Shown here piece by piece: positions 46,984-62,211 of a DNA stretch of 64,000 bases (its first letter is position 1; each line of letters starts with the position of its first letter). Origin of the DNA: Brachynemurus nebulosus. Lineage: Eukaryota > Arthropoda > Insecta > Neuroptera > Myrmeleontidae. The translations under genes were made by a program, and so were the position numbers. The notes under the pieces are model-generated. The model was given only the letters and a program-made list of their open reading frames with translations, was not told where the DNA came from and did no database searches. The stretch is taken from NCBI GenBank assembly GCA_035578155.1, contig JAPWDM010000005.1, positions 44,218,454-44,282,453 of the forward strand, in the 5' to 3' direction.

Positions 46984-49509
46984 TATACGATCTGCATATC
47001 TGCGTAGTAAACTTCCTCAGGGGTCGACAATAATGTTAAAGAATTAAATAAAATAAAAAAAAAACTATATTATTAAATTCGTGAAAAAATTCTGCATTTG
47101 TAAACATACACGTTTTTACTAAAACACTAACAGGAAATGCAATAACAATAAAATGATAAAAAATACTACAAAGTAAGAGGTTCTGTACCAAAAGTAGCAA
47201 GGATCCAATGGTTCCATATCAATAGTAGTAAGTTACAGCATTTCTTTACCAAAAGTGCCAAGGTTACAGCGGTTCTAAACCAAAATATTTGCGAAAAAGA
47301 AATAAAAATCGCATACAAATAAGCATTTTCTTCATTGCAATTGTAACTTTATAATAGAAAAGCAGAAAGTAGCCGCGTATTTCCTCTAAAGAGCTTATTT
47401 TCAACTGAAATTTTGTACGTGTCGAGAACATACTATGCTGATAACTTTGTTGAACACCCGTAGTCCTACGAGGAATTAGCATTTACTTAAAACTGCAAAA
47501 TCGTTGCCATATACTTTATTCTATTCCTATAATTTTACGAATTCGTGCAAGTAGTAAAAGTAGCAAAATGGAATAAACTGTTATGACCCCACTTTTGGTC
47601 GACCTATATTCAACACCCTTAAAGAAAGTAATATTCGCTAAGGGAGACACGAGGAATCAAAGCCTTGGAACCATAGAACACTAGAAGCAAACTAAAATAA
47701 AAAAAAGTGTAGCTCGCTTGGTGTCATTTGTTGGTCTGTCACAGCTTAAGGCATTTAGCCGGTTGGTGTAGGTCACCGAATACACTACGATTGTTACGTA
47801 TTGTAATCCCATCAAACCAAGCAAACATCAAACCAACACCACTATAAACAGTGTGTACCCACACAACATAGTAATGCGAAGTGGGAAGGATTTTACGTCA
47901 CTTTTCTGCTACACTCGGAATACTAACTATCATAATAGTAGTTTGGCCCCTTGCTTGAAACACATTTGTAAGTAGCATTGCTGAAGATGTTTATCTATAG
48001 CTTTATGGTAAACCATAAAAATATAAGTGCTTAAATATCCTATATTTCACCTCGAAAGCTGTAAAAATCTCCAGCCACTAAGGAACCCTGACTTAATGTG
48101 GAGCCAACATGCACTTGGAGAATTGTCTTTGATTATAATTTAAAAAAAAAAAAACGTGTTGCAACTGTTTTTTCGCACTTTGGCTGTTATTGATTTTTAC
48201 TTTTTTTCGCCAATTTTTGTAATTTGACATTATTTATGGATACTCACGTTTAATTTGTTGAATGTTTTTTCATTATCTTCTGTTTTGAGTGAAATTAATT
48301 AGTTTTTTTTTTCATTTTTACTTGTTTTTTTTTTTAATGTTGCAATATTCATGATAATTAGGCGTTTTTGTAATTAAAATTTTTCAAAATGAATATAATC
48401 AAAATTTGTAACCAATGTATTCTATATTGAGGTTGTTACATAATTTTTTATTTCATTTTTTTTGGGGGGGGGGGGGTGAAGTTGATTTTTATTGAGGAAG
48501 ACGTAGGAGGTTCGTTTTTTTCCTATCGATACAGGAAATAAATGCTTTTTATCAGAATGAAAAGCGTTCTTATACGAAAATCTTTCTTTAATCTATTTTT
48601 ATGGGCTGTTTACGATGAAAATTGAGTTGGTGTTATAACTAAAAAGGAGAGAAATGTGTACCCACGCCAAAGAAGTAAAAAGAAAAAAATTATTGGGAGG
48701 TGCATCCGCTTTTAAATTGATTTTTACTGTTCCAAAAAAGTTTCGGTATTTGAATTCTTTTTCTTTATGTTCATTCTAGTCTAAAAACTTAAAACAATCG
48801 AATTTTTTTAGGGACCAAGTAGTTAAGAATATGTTTTTAAAAGTAAATTTTAAAAATTTCCAATATTTACGAAGGGTTAGCTATTTAGGGGTTAAGATTA
48901 CACAAATATACATATTTAAAAAAATTGAAAGGATTAATAGACATAAAAGTATAAATTTTAAGGTACAAAAATAAATACTGATATAGAAGGTAATTCTCGT
49001 CAAATAACTAAATTTTTCTCTCTTGTCAGGCGTCTAATATTATCTTAGTCAACATCGTACGATTCTAGTCGGAAAAAAACGACTGAAATTTACGTCTCTA
49101 TATACGAAAACATCATCTTAACATTTTGTCACAATTAAATACAAAGAAAAATAATCAATTTACCTGGTTACAATAATTTAAATCCACCTATAGCCACCAA
49201 ATTTAGGTACTTTTGCCCTCTCTCTATTGAGCTTTAATCTGTTTCGTAATTGATTATCTAACTCAGAGAAAAACACGACAGAAACATGTACAAAGTTGCT
49301 CGTTTGATTTAATTTCGTTCTCAACAAGATATATTGTATCAGTGTCGAAGAAAAAAGAAAAGTCAAAAGAGAAACGAAATAGAGCTCTTTTCCACCCCAC
49401 GTGGAAAACGTGGACACAAAGTATCGTATCACTTAATTAAATTGATTTGAATAATTCAACGGTTGATTCTGTTTTTTCTTTTTCTGATGTTCTATCTTCT
49501 ATTAGCGAA
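46984..49509. other. Non-coding stretch with a small tandem repeat
   Basis: No gene supported. About 47179-47282 carries three diverged ~31-bp units of the form GGTTCTGTACCAAAAGTAGC. A G14-15 run lies near 48463-48477. Confidence 0.45.
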
Positions 49510-51110
<1,601 letters not shown>

Positions 51111-52028
51111 CAGTCTCTAATTAGAATTATATCTTGTACAGAGAAGCAAAAAGGAAACGACATAAGGCAAAAATAGGCAAAATGTCAGGATAAACGACTA
51201 TTTATTATCTTCGGGACTGACCATTTTGATTTCGGTATGTAGTTGGCCAACGACCGGTGATCTTTTTAACTTTTTGATACAAAAATAAATGAGATTTAAA
51301 TACTTCCGTTTTTATTTCTTGGGTTTATTTTCACTTTATTTTTATGCCGTTTCCGTTTGTTTTCTTGACGACGCGGTGCGGGAAGGGAAATGTTTTTCTT
51401 TTTTCCTCATTCGTTTGTCGGTCGGGTGGGCTGACTGCATGAATAAGGTGGCAATAAAATTGAAAGAAAACAATTATAGGAGGGTTGGAGGAGTGTTGGG
51501 GGGTATATAACGTTTTATGTGTATGTTTTGGGTAATAATAAAAATAAGTCTGTTTCACTACCAGCTCCGTGCTTGGACTATAAAGGCAATAAAAAATGTA
51601 CAGGTACCAACCAATGTGTGTGTGCTCATACGTCAAAAAATAAAATTTTATACTTTGACCGTAATTACCATGGGACTGGTACTTAACTCTTTGTGTTTAC
51701 ATTTTATGTAATGGCTACTCTATAATAAACTATAAACATTTAACAATTTAATGGTACGTTTACCCTATGGTATGCTTGAATATTTTTAACATTAATGATG
51801 GAGAACCGGTTAGTGTATGTAGTTAGTTGGTAATAGAAGAATGATAATTAAACTAGATCCCAATGTTTTGCCAATTATCAACGTTTAGGGACAGGATACA
51901 GGATAAAGGATATGTGTGTGTATAATCTTGATCTATTATTTACACGTGAAAGGATTAACGGGAGCTTATAAATTATACGTGAAAAGAGGTTTATATTTTG
52001 TCTGTAAAAATATGTGTGTTTCTTTATT
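51111..52028. other. Non-coding stretch
   Basis: No gene supported. The plus-strand frame at 51289-51510 begins with a hydrophobic segment but has no recognised domain. Confidence 0.4.
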
Positions 52029-52030
52029 TA

Positions 52031-53022
52031 CAGGCAATCCCCGAAAAACACATTACTCGAAGAACACGGGTCTCAAAGAACATGGGTACCCTTCTCGCGA
52101 ATTACACGGTTTCTTCTGAAAAATAATAAAATACATATATTATATATTTGATATAAAGTTACATCTGTCCTCAATATATCAGTTCAATGTGGATTTGATT
52201 TACACGAATAAAATCGTGTAAATTGAATCTGTCATTATAAAAGAAAAATGCTGGAAATAAAAAGTACTAAGATTTTTGAGAATTTTATAATAGAAATGAT
52301 AACGAATATGTAGAAATTTACAAATATTTAAATTTTGAAAATGTCGTTATTTTCGACATCGATAATTTTCGATAACGAAAAGTAGGTTTTGACAGTCCCA
52401 ATATGTTCGGAACACCGACAAGTTGCTTCGCTTAAGCCTTCAAAAATTTCGTTCTTTTTTCGCTAGGAGCACCGTTTACGAGATATTTACGATCAAAAGT
52501 TTACGTTTATGAAAAGTATCGAAAACTTCTTTCTCGAAAATATTCTTTTGGTGACTAAATCAATGGGACTAATAGAGCTTAAATTAAACAATTATAACGA
52601 ATTTATGGTAAGTAGTTCGTTATCGATAATTTTCGATAACGAAAAGTAGGTTTTAACAGTCGCAATATGTTTGGAATATCCACAACTTGCTTCGTTTAAG
52701 CCGTCAAAAATTTCGTTATTTTTGAGCTATGATGCACCGTTTACGAGATACTTAGGATCTAAGTTTTCAATAAATTTTTGATAGACAGACTTCAGAACTA
52801 ACGAATGTTCAATTCCATTCTATTTTAATCGAAATAAATACGCATTGCATACAGATGTGTATGTAAGTATGTAATTCAAATTTCGTTGCGTTATTGCTTT
52901 GAAATTTTTTATATTTTTTTATTTTCACACTTGTAATAGAAAATGCCTACTTTTGGGGTCTCGAACAACACGGTTTCAAAGAACACGGAACCAATTAATA
53001 GTGTTCTTTGGGGGGATTGTTG
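52031..53022. mobile_element. TA-flanked TIR element, 992 bp
   Basis: Ends CAGGCAATCCCCGAAAAACA and GTTCTTTGGGGGGATTGTTG are imperfect inverted copies bounded by TA (52029-52030, 53023-53024). The CAG start suits the pogo/Tc1 group. TCAAAGAACACGG-like words recur at 52057, 52073, 52961 and 52976. It holds a 137-bp direct duplication (52358-52494 and 52622-52758). Confidence 0.75.
52358..52758. repeat. Direct 137-bp duplication, 264-bp spacing
   Basis: Segments 52358-52494 and 52622-52758 share ATCGATAATTTTCGATAACG, AAAAGTAGGTTTT, TTGCTTCGTTTAAGCC and GCACCGTTTACGAGATA in order with scattered differences. Each starts with a short palindrome, CGATAATTTTCG or its extension. Confidence 0.8.
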
Positions 53023-53024
53023 TA

Positions 53025-53596
53025 TTTAATCAAGTTGAATTTGAACGGTCTAAAAAAATTTAGGTTAAGGCTTTTTCAAAGAGCTATTTTGTAAAGAAAA
53101 AAAAAGTACAAAAATAAAATAAAATAAAATTTCATCAAAATTAGCAAAAATAAAAAAATTACCCGTATAAGTACATAGTATATATTTAAGAAATAAGTAC
53201 TACTTACATAATTTTCGTCATATTATCAAGAGATGATTTAATAGATATTTTACCTTTGTAGGGAGAGTTGACAAACACTAATTAAATACAAAAATGCTTG
53301 GCCATGGTATAAAAGAGTGATTTTACCCTTCTTTGAGGTAGCATTATGATTCATCGATTTAATGAATAAAATTATCCGGATGGTACTTTGACTTATCGAT
53401 TTATTAGGTGAATCAAAAATCAACTTAATAATCTACTTTTTAATTTCTGTCAATCTGGCAGTAGATATTTTCTGGCCGATCAAATATTCGCAAATGTCAA
53501 ATCGAATGTTACTCGTTATTATATAATTCCAATGAATTCCATGTACCTACATAATTGTAGCCATAATTGTGATTTTTAAAAACATTGGTTTTTACA
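53025..53596. other. Non-coding stretch
   Basis: No gene or clear repeat recognised. Confidence 0.4.
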
Positions 53597-53790
53597 CAGT
53601 GAAACCTTTGTTAACCGGACAGCATTTTCACGTAAAAATTATCGTTGAAATATGAAAATAGTTAATTTTAAATCCGTTAGCGAACGAAACGGAGCACCAT
53701 AAATAACTGACTTTATGTAGAATTTCGAAATATTTGATTTAAAAGAAATTTTCGCGTGAAATTGCTGTACGGAAAGCAGGGTTTCCACTG
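53597..53790. mobile_element. Pogo-type MITE, about 194 bp
   Basis: The ends CAGTGAAACCTTTGTTAACC and AAGCAGGGTTTCCACTG are imperfect inverted copies, the CAGTGRAACC signature common in pogo/Tigger MITEs. TA follows the right end; the left flank reads TACA, so the left limit may be off by two bases. Confidence 0.65.
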
Positions 53791-54210
53791 TAATTTCCTT
53801 GATTTTTTGGTACCGGATGTGTTGTAGATTGGATAAGAATTAATTTACCTACAAATTTTGTTATGGCATAAAAAACCAATTTTGGGCCTTTGATCTCGAA
53901 TAATTTTAACACTAAAATAGATAATTAGTTGAGTTAATTCTCCAGCAAAACTCTAATTTTACTAATCTAAAACTATGAATTGTAAAGGCGGTCGCACACT
54001 TTGGGTACCGATTCCATCACTTCTGTTCAACTTTCTTAAGAAGTAAATCTAATGATTGTTAGAAGTTTGTATTTTGTTAAGGACCAAAAAAATGTTCAAT
54101 TTAATGTTTCTCGAATATTATTTTTAGTTTATTCTGTAACAAAACATACTGATCCATCAAAGAATATCTAGTTGAAGGCTTTCAAATATATGACGCGATG
54201 AAAGGCAAAG

Positions 54211-54774
54211 TGATGTAAGTCACATTTTCAACTTTTTTTAAATGATGGCAAAAATGTAATCTCCATATTTAATTTTGTTAGGAGGAAAGATGGTGTAAGT
54301 CATAGATTCAACTTTCTCCTCACAGATGACAGTTTAGAAACCAAATAATAAAGGCTTTTTGTTGGTAACCATAGTGGTGTAAGTCGGACTTATATCTCTT
54401 TATAAAATTGATACATTTTTGATTGTTTGATTAGACTATAAAATAAGCAATGTAATCTGTATAATAATATATCTGTACCTATAAAGTTCTCTGTTAATAA
54501 TTAATATTTTCCTTTTTTAAAATATTTAAGTACTTTTTCCTAAATCACCAGAAAGAGAAATTAGTTTACAGGAAAAGTGGTGTACGTCAATTCAGCCTTC
54601 AAGAACTCGCCCCTACCATTATTCTAAGGTTTAAAAATTTCTGAGAAAATACAACACCTATCTGTCGTTAAGACTAAAGCCTATTTGGTAGGAAAATAAT
54701 ATAGCGGAATTTTTTATAGTTTTTGTAGTAAAACCCTTGTTTTCTCAAAATGATACTAACTTGACTTATACCAC
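54211..54774. repeat. Dispersed TGGTGTAAGTC motif cluster
   Basis: TGGTGTAAGTC or a near variant occurs at 54211, 54291, 54375 and 54578, and inverted (GACTTATACCAC) at 54763. This looks like one more transposon with reiterated terminal words, but its outer ends were not found. Confidence 0.45.
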
Positions 54775-55785
54775 TTTAACTTTCACCGCCTCATATGATA
54801 AAAAAAGTAGTTGATCTAGTTCGAGGTAACACGATTATGATAAAAAACTGGATATAATTTAAAAACACTTCATCCAACAAAATAAAAAAAAAAAATTGAT
54901 ATCCGCTTAAGTTAAGTACCACCTCACAATATTCGAATAGTCCCTCGGGAACAGATTATAGCCATCAGTGTATTTTTTAACCTTACCTGACAGGTATTAA
55001 GTGTTTGACTGATAAAAATGGCGAAGAAAGTTGTTGTAAACTTATTCGGCAATAACGAAAAACGATATATTTTCTTTTCGTTAAGTCGTTGAAAATCGAT
55101 GGATATCAAGTGTTGTGGGATAAATGTCAAAATACAATATTTTCAAGTCGGGAAGAGTATTACAAAAATATTGTCGTAATATTTCAGTTGGTTTATAAAT
55201 AATAAAATATAGATGGAATCTAATACGGTTATTTCTTAAGGGGAGAAATACTTTTAGAACGGAAAGAAGGAATTTTTTATTTCATTGAATATTAGTAGAA
55301 CATCTTAAAAATATACCCTTAAATTTTCGGATTGATATTCAAACTATTTCGTATGTTTTAGCCACTGAATGTGAAACGCACTCCAGAACGTGAAATATCG
55401 TCTGTTGCAAATTTTATATGCATGTTCAGAAAAACGTTAATTTCAGTCTGATCGACGATTTTATTAATACCACTTTGATTAAAATTGATAAATAATAGCA
55501 ATGTAGAATTATTTGCGAAAAATCCCCAAGAAAAGATTATTTTGTAATAATTGTGAGAAAAAAAGGAAAATGACCGATCACACCACAGCTTTAATACTAT
55601 GTGGTTAATGACAATATTTTTTCTTTCTTTAAGTCCAACGAATTGAGTTACATTATCCATAAAAATGAATACTTTTTACCCACGACGGAACAGAGCAGAT
55701 ATGTATGTATATATGCGTTTTGGGTGTGTTTACAGCCTACGGTAGAAAAGCTCTAAGGCTAAAGGGCACCAACAAGGAAATTTTG
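54775..55785. other. Non-coding stretch
   Basis: No gene or clear repeat recognised. Confidence 0.4.
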
Positions 55786-56265
55786 TAACTAAAATATAAT
55801 AGTATTTTACTAAAATAGTGAAAAATTGACGATTTCAATTACTTTCTAGTTTCTATACTAATGTAGTATTTTCAGTTGTGGAGTATTTTACTAAAGAAGT
55901 ATTGAAAATATTCTCTTAGCAGTAAACAATTGCTGGTGAGCACCACTCTGGAGTATAAAAGAGTATCTTTAAAAAGAAAACATTAGTGACTTGCATTTTT
56001 ATGCCTTCTTTTCGGCTTATTTTAGTAACTGGACATTTTTCTGGGTTTTTAATTAGAGATATTGCAATATGGAAATATATATCACAGTCAGTTCTCGATT
56101 ATTTGAGGGAAAAATAACCGGACAGAATGTGAAAACCCAGCTGCTGTATGCGTACCTGTATATTTTTTCTTCTAAATAATTAAACAATACTAAGGTTGAC
56201 TAGCAGCAAATCAGAGAAATTTACTACTTTAGTTTTGTAAACTACTTTAGTTAGAACTAAAGAAG

Positions 56266-56420
56266 TATTGAAAAATATTTAAAGTTCGATTACTTTGTCT
56301 ATTTCACGAATTAAAAATTATTTTTATTTTATTTTATTTTTTTTTTTATTTATTTTTTTTTTTTTAAATTTTTAATTCGTGAAATAGACAAAGTAATCGA
56401 ACTTTAAATATTTTTCAATA
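56266..56420. repeat. Perfect 54-bp inverted repeat, T-rich loop
   Basis: Arm 56266-56319 pairs exactly with arm 56367-56420 around a 47-nt T-rich loop. This is the longest perfect hairpin in the window apart from the TIR arms. Perfect pairing implies recent formation or gene conversion. Confidence 0.88.
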
Positions 56421-56542
56421 TTTAAAATGGAGTTTCACAAAGTAAATCTCTCAACAGTGAATTATTAACTAAAGAAGTATTATACTACTGGCGAATTTTA
56501 CTACATTAGTTTTGCTCGGAGAGCTCATTCACAAGATAGGTA

Positions 56543-57419
56543 GGGTAAGTGCGGGAGAGATGCCGCAGTAGCCATAGTTCGTCCGTTGACTGACAGATAG
56601 CGCTATTAATGGATTATATGTTTAGAATAAGTTACTTATTTAAGCTGTATATGGTAATATTTATGATTAGTCCGTCAGTTTAGTAATTATCCAACTTTTT
56701 ATTATTGAAAGGTAAGTTTTTTAACATAATATTTTATCAAGCATTTAATTCATTAGAATTTAAGAATGTATATTTCATTGTTTTAATGAAAATGAGTTTT
56801 GTTATTAATTTAGGTATATTTTAAAAGTACTGTATAAAATTTTAGGTTAGAATTCCGCACTATGCTTGCTATAGCAACATGCGGCATCTACCCCAACAAA
56901 AAGGAGAGATGCCGCATGTAAAATTTTTTTTTTTTTGACTGTAAATTATGCCACGTAAATATAAAAGATCCATTAATGGATCAGAAAGAGCTCTCATATT
57001 GGTGAAGATAACGAAAATAATGATGATTGCCTGTGTATTGACTGTTTTGAAGAGTACTCAGAAACAAAAGAAAATTGACTGGTTAAGAGATGTATAAAGT
57101 GCCAAAAATGGTTACATATGGCATGCATCATGTATGGAGATGTGTATAAAAATGCAAAATTTTTTAATATGAAATATGCGGCACCTCTCCTTCTTTGATG
57201 CGGCATCTCTCCCATAGGTGCGGCATCTCTCCCGCTTTGCAGGCTCTACAAAAATGTTAATTATGAATCCTTTATGACTTAAAATTTAAAATTATTTATA
57301 AATAATTTTAAAGAACAATGTTTACATTTAATGTGTACCAAATTTCAAATCAATTGAATGCATACTTTAAGAATTATCAAGTGTTTTCAAAATGTGCGGC
57401 GTCTCTCCCGCATTCACCC
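56543..57419 (+). mobile_element. Pogo-like TA-flanked deletion derivative, 877 bp
   Basis: The ends GGGTAAGTGCGGGAGAGATG and ACGCCGCACATT-side right end CTCTCCCGCATTCACCC are inverted with a few differences, bounded by TA (56541-56542, 57420-57421). TGCGGCATCTCTCCCGC-like words recur at 56551, 56879, 56902, 57177, 57199, 57219 and 57395 on either strand. The coding relic at 56948-57199 joins what look like the two ends of a transposase gene. Confidence 0.8.
56948..57199 (+). pseudogene. Pogo-like transposase relic: N-terminus plus C-terminal zinc finger
   Basis: From 56948 the sequence reads MPRKYKRSINGSERALIL, the Lys/Arg-rich start of many insect pogo-type transposases. After a frame change near 57000 it reads DDCLCIDCFEEYSETKEN, stop, then LVKRCIKCQKWLHMACIMYG. 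The Cys pattern and the W-x-H-x2-C ending resemble the C-terminal zinc finger found on pogo-class transposases of insects, related to PHD-type fingers. The stop TGA probably replaced a Trp codon TGG. The catalytic DDE domain is missing, so it looks like an internal deletion that kept both termini. The family call is from pattern only. Confidence 0.6.
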
Positions 57420-57470
57420 TACTTCTTTAGTTCTAACTACTTTAGTTTTCTGCAAATACTATTTTAGTTA

Positions 57471-58399
57471 TTAGAAATGTATGATGTAAGATAAAAATTT
57501 TATCAGAAAATGATAAAAATAATGATTTGGGTGGCGCCCATTATAAACAAAAAATCTTCAGAGAACAAATTTTTATTTTTTTAGTTTCTTGTTTTTTTTT
57601 TTTTTGAAAATTTTGAAAATTAATAAAAAAAATTTTATCTTTCATTTTTTCCTTACGGCACATTCCCCCCCCCCCAAATAAAAAGCTTGATTGTATACGC
57701 GCCCATTTTTCTATCTTGAGCAATTCGTACTATACATACACTCAGATGTATTATCTTAATTAAAAACACCATCCATATTGTCGAAATACAGTCCTCGCCG
57801 ATTATATACTCGGTGCAGTAATGGGAAGAACAAGGACGGACAAATCAAAATCATGGTTAATGCAAAATCAAATTGAAAAAAAAAATTTAGTCAATAAAAT
57901 AATTAATTAAAAAAATCAGAAAACCAAATTGCGACAAAAACTAACTAAAACGGTGGAAACAAGATAAAATAGAAAAGCAGTCGGAGGCGTACATGTAGTA
58001 CCAAGTTAAACAGAAATGTTTGATGCCTCCGACTACCTTACTTTTTTATTCAATTTCTTTTCATATTTTGCCGTGTATTTTGTAGTGTAATGTCACACAT
58101 GACGAATGACAGCTTGTTCTAAATTATAATGAAATTTGGAATGAGGAATCCTCGAAATTTAAAACTTTCTGGAACTTTTAATCATGGATTTTTAAGAGTT
58201 TGTTTACAATTAAATATTAATCCTCGTTGATAATAATTGATATGTATAATGTATATGAAAATACCCCTGCCGCAGCATCCTGCATAAAAAGTTTATAAAA
58301 AAGTTTTTCTCGGTAACTAGTTGACATAGAAAAATAGTTTAAAGACCTTTTTTATGTAATTTATACTCCTTTTTAAATGGTGTAAAAAAATTTCGTAAA
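57471..58399. other. Non-coding stretch
   Basis: No gene supported. A 10-bp inverted repeat AGTCGGAGGC/GCCTCCGACT lies at 57979-57988 and 58025-58034. C9-10 and T15 runs occur near 57600-57675. Confidence 0.45.
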
Positions 58400-58890
<491 letters not shown>

Positions 58891-61030
58891 TATAAAATTA
58901 AACTACAGTTTTCATTTCATTGAAAGAACTAATTCCAGAAATTCATATAGTTTGTAAACCGGTTACTGTTACGTCACCCCTTAAAAGTTACCGGTGTGAA
59001 CCTGGCGCCCGACTTTCGAAAATTTAAAAATAAATAACACAGATCGTTTGTACTTCGTTTGTACCCGTTTGTACCGCATTTTATTTTGTTTGTACCTCGA
59101 AGGGTAAACACCTAGAAAAAATTTAAAAAATGACCAGCGCCCAACTTTTAGAAATTTTAATTTTATTAGTGTCATTCGACAGGGGTTCGTTTGTACCCGT
59201 TTGTACCTTTTTTCTTTTCGTTTGTACCTCAAAGGGTTCGGAGATACATGATATTCGAAACATTCTAGGTCGCATTAAGTTTGTGTTTTTAGAGACACTG
59301 AAAATATGACGACTGCATTTAAGAGAGCTCTATTTCCACACGTTTGTACCTTTTTCCTTTTCGTTTGTACCTCAAAGGGTTCGGAGATACATAGCATTCG
59401 AAACATTCTAGGTCGAATTAAATTTGTGTTTTTAGAGACACTGAAAATATGAAGACGGCATTTTATAGAGGTTCGTCTGTAAACGTTTGTACCTTTTTTC
59501 TTTTCGTTTGTACCTCAAAGGGTTCGGAGATACATGTTATTCGAAACATTCTAGGTCGAATTAAATTTGTATTTTTAGAGACATTGAAAACATGAAGACG
59601 GCATTTTATAGAGGTTCGTTTGTACACGTTTGTACCTTTTTTCTATTCGTTTGTACCTCAAAGGGTTCGGAGATACATGTTATTCGAAACATTCTAGGTC
59701 GAATTAAATTTGTGTTTTTAGAGACATTGAAAATATGATGACGGCATTTTATAGAGGTTCGTTTGTACACGTTTGTACCTTTTTCTATTCGTTTGTACCT
59801 CAAAGGGTTCGGAGATACATGGCATTCGAAACATTCTAGGTCGAATTAAATTTGTGCTTTTAGAGACACTGAAAATATGAAGACGGCATTTTATAGAGGT
59901 TCGTCTGTGCACGTTTGTACCTTTTTTCTTTTCGTTTGTACCTCAAAGGGTTCGGAGATACATGATATTCGAAACATTCTAGGTCGCATTTAGTTTGTGT
60001 TTTTAGAGACATAGAAAATATAAAAACGGCATTTTATAGAGGTCCGCTTGGAAACGTTTGTACTTTTCTTCTTTTCGTTTGTACCTCAAAGGGTTCGGAG
60101 ATACATGTTATTCGAAACATTCTAGGTCGAATTAAATTTATGTTTTTAGAGACATTGAAAATATGAAAACGGCATTTTATAGAGGTTCGTCTGTAGATGT
60201 TTGCACCTTTTTTCTTTTCGTTTGTACCTCAAAGGGTTCGGAGATACATGATATTCGAAACATTCTAGGTCGCATTTAGTTTGTGTTTTTAGAGACATAG
60301 AAAATATAAAAACGGCATTTTATAGAGGTCCACTTGGAAACGTTTGTACTTTTCTTCTTTTCGTTTGTACCTCAAAGGGTTCGGAGATACATGTTATTCG
60401 AAACATTCTAGGTCGAATTAAATTTATGTTTTTAGAGACATTGAAAATATGAAGACGGCATTTTATAGAGGTTCGTCTGTGCACGTTCGTACCTTTTTTC
60501 TTTTCGTTTGTACCTCAAAGGGTTCGGAGATACATGTTATTAGAAACATTCTAGGTCGAATTAAATTTGTATTTTTAGAGGCATTGAAAATATGACGACG
60601 GCATTTAAGAGAGCTTCATTTCCACACGTTTGTACCTTTTTTCTTTTCGTTTGTACCTAAAGGGGTTCGGAAATACATCGTATTCGAACCATTCTAGGTC
60701 GAATTAAATTTGTGTTTTTAGAGACATTGAAAATATGAAGACGGCATTTTATAGAGGTTCGCTTGTATACGTTTGTACCTTTTCTCTTTTCGTTTGTACC
60801 TCAAAGGGTACGGAGATACATCCTATTCGAAACATTCTAGGTCGAATTAAATTTGTGTTTTTAGAGACATTGAAAATATGAAGACGGCATTTTATAGAGG
60901 TTCGTTTGTACACCTTTGTACCTTTTTTCTTTTCGTTTGTACCTCAACGGGTTCGGAGATACATCGTATTCGAAACATTCTAGGGCGAATTAAATTTGTG
61001 TTTTTAGAGACATTGAAAATATAAAGACGG

Positions 61031-61110
61031 CATTTTATAGAGTTTCATTTGTACACGTTTGTACCTTTTTTAGGTACATAAAATGATGTCTTCATATGTT
61101 CAATGTCTCT
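61031..61110. repeat. Satellite inversion junction J1
   Basis: Forward monomer sequence stops in GTACCTTTTT and runs directly into reverse sequence TAGGTACATAAAATGATGTC. The same junction, reverse-complemented, is at about 62212-62290 (J2), with one mismatch seen over about 65 bp. Confidence 0.85.
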
Positions 61111-62211
61111 AAAAACACAAATTTAATTCGACCTAGAATGTTTCGAATAACATGTATCTCCGAACCCTTTGAGGTAAGAACGAAAAGAAAAAAGGTACAA
61201 ACGTGTACAATCGAACTTCTATAAAATGCCATCGTCATATTTTCAATGTCTCTAAAAACACAAATTTAATTCGACCTAGAATGTTTCGAATAACATGTAT
61301 CTCCGAACCCTTTGAGGTACAAACGAAAAGAGAAAGGTACAAACGTGTACAAACGAACCTCTATAAAATGCCGTCTTAATATTTTCAATGTCTCTAAAAA
61401 CACAAATTTAATTCAACCTAGAATGTTTCGAATAACATGTATCTCCGAACCCTTTGGGGAACAAACCAAAAGAAACAAGGTACAAACGTGTACAAACGAA
61501 CCTCTATAAAATGCCGTCTTCATATTTTCAATGTCTCTAAAAACACAAATTTAATTCCACCTAGAATGTTTCGAATACGATGTATCTCCGAACCCTTTGA
61601 GGTACACACGGAAAGAAAAAAGGTACAAACGTGTGGAAATGAAGCTCTCTTAAATGCCGTCGTCATATTTTCAATGTCTATTTGTACACCTTTCTACCTT
61701 TCTTCTTTACGTTTGTACCTCAACGGGTTCGGAGATACATCGTATTCGAAACATTCTAGGTCGAATTAAATTTGTGTTTTTAGAGACATTGAAAATATGA
61801 AGACATCATTTTATAGAGGTTCGTTTGTACACATTTCTACCATTTTTTTTTCGTTTGTACCTCAAAGGGTTCGGAGATACATGTTATTCGAAACATTCTA
61901 GGTCGAATTAAATTTGTGTATTTAGAGACATTGAAAATATGAAGACGGCATTTTATAGAGGTTCGTTTGTACCCGTTTGTACCTTTATTCTATTCGTTTG
62001 TACCTCAAAGGGTTCGGAGATACATGTTATTCGAAACATTCTAGGTCGAATTAAATTTATGTTTTTAGAGACATTGAAAATATGACGACGCCATTAAGAG
62101 AGGTTCGTTTGTACACGTTGGTACCTTTTTTCTTTTCGTTTGTACCTCAAATGGTTCGGAGATACATCTTATTCGAAACATTCTAGGTCGAATTAAATTT
62201 GTGTTTTTAGA

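Larger units (their letters stand above)
55788..57468. mobile_element. Candidate TA-flanked element rich in ACTAAAGAAGTATT
   Basis: ACTAAAATA at 55788 and TATTTTAGT ending at 57468 are inverted and bounded by TA. ACTAAAGAAGTATTGAAAA-like words recur at about 55893, 56257 and 56469, and inverted near 57421. It contains the hairpin at 56266-56420 and is interrupted by the pogo-like element at 56543-57419. The short TIR makes the outer limits tentative. Confidence 0.5.
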
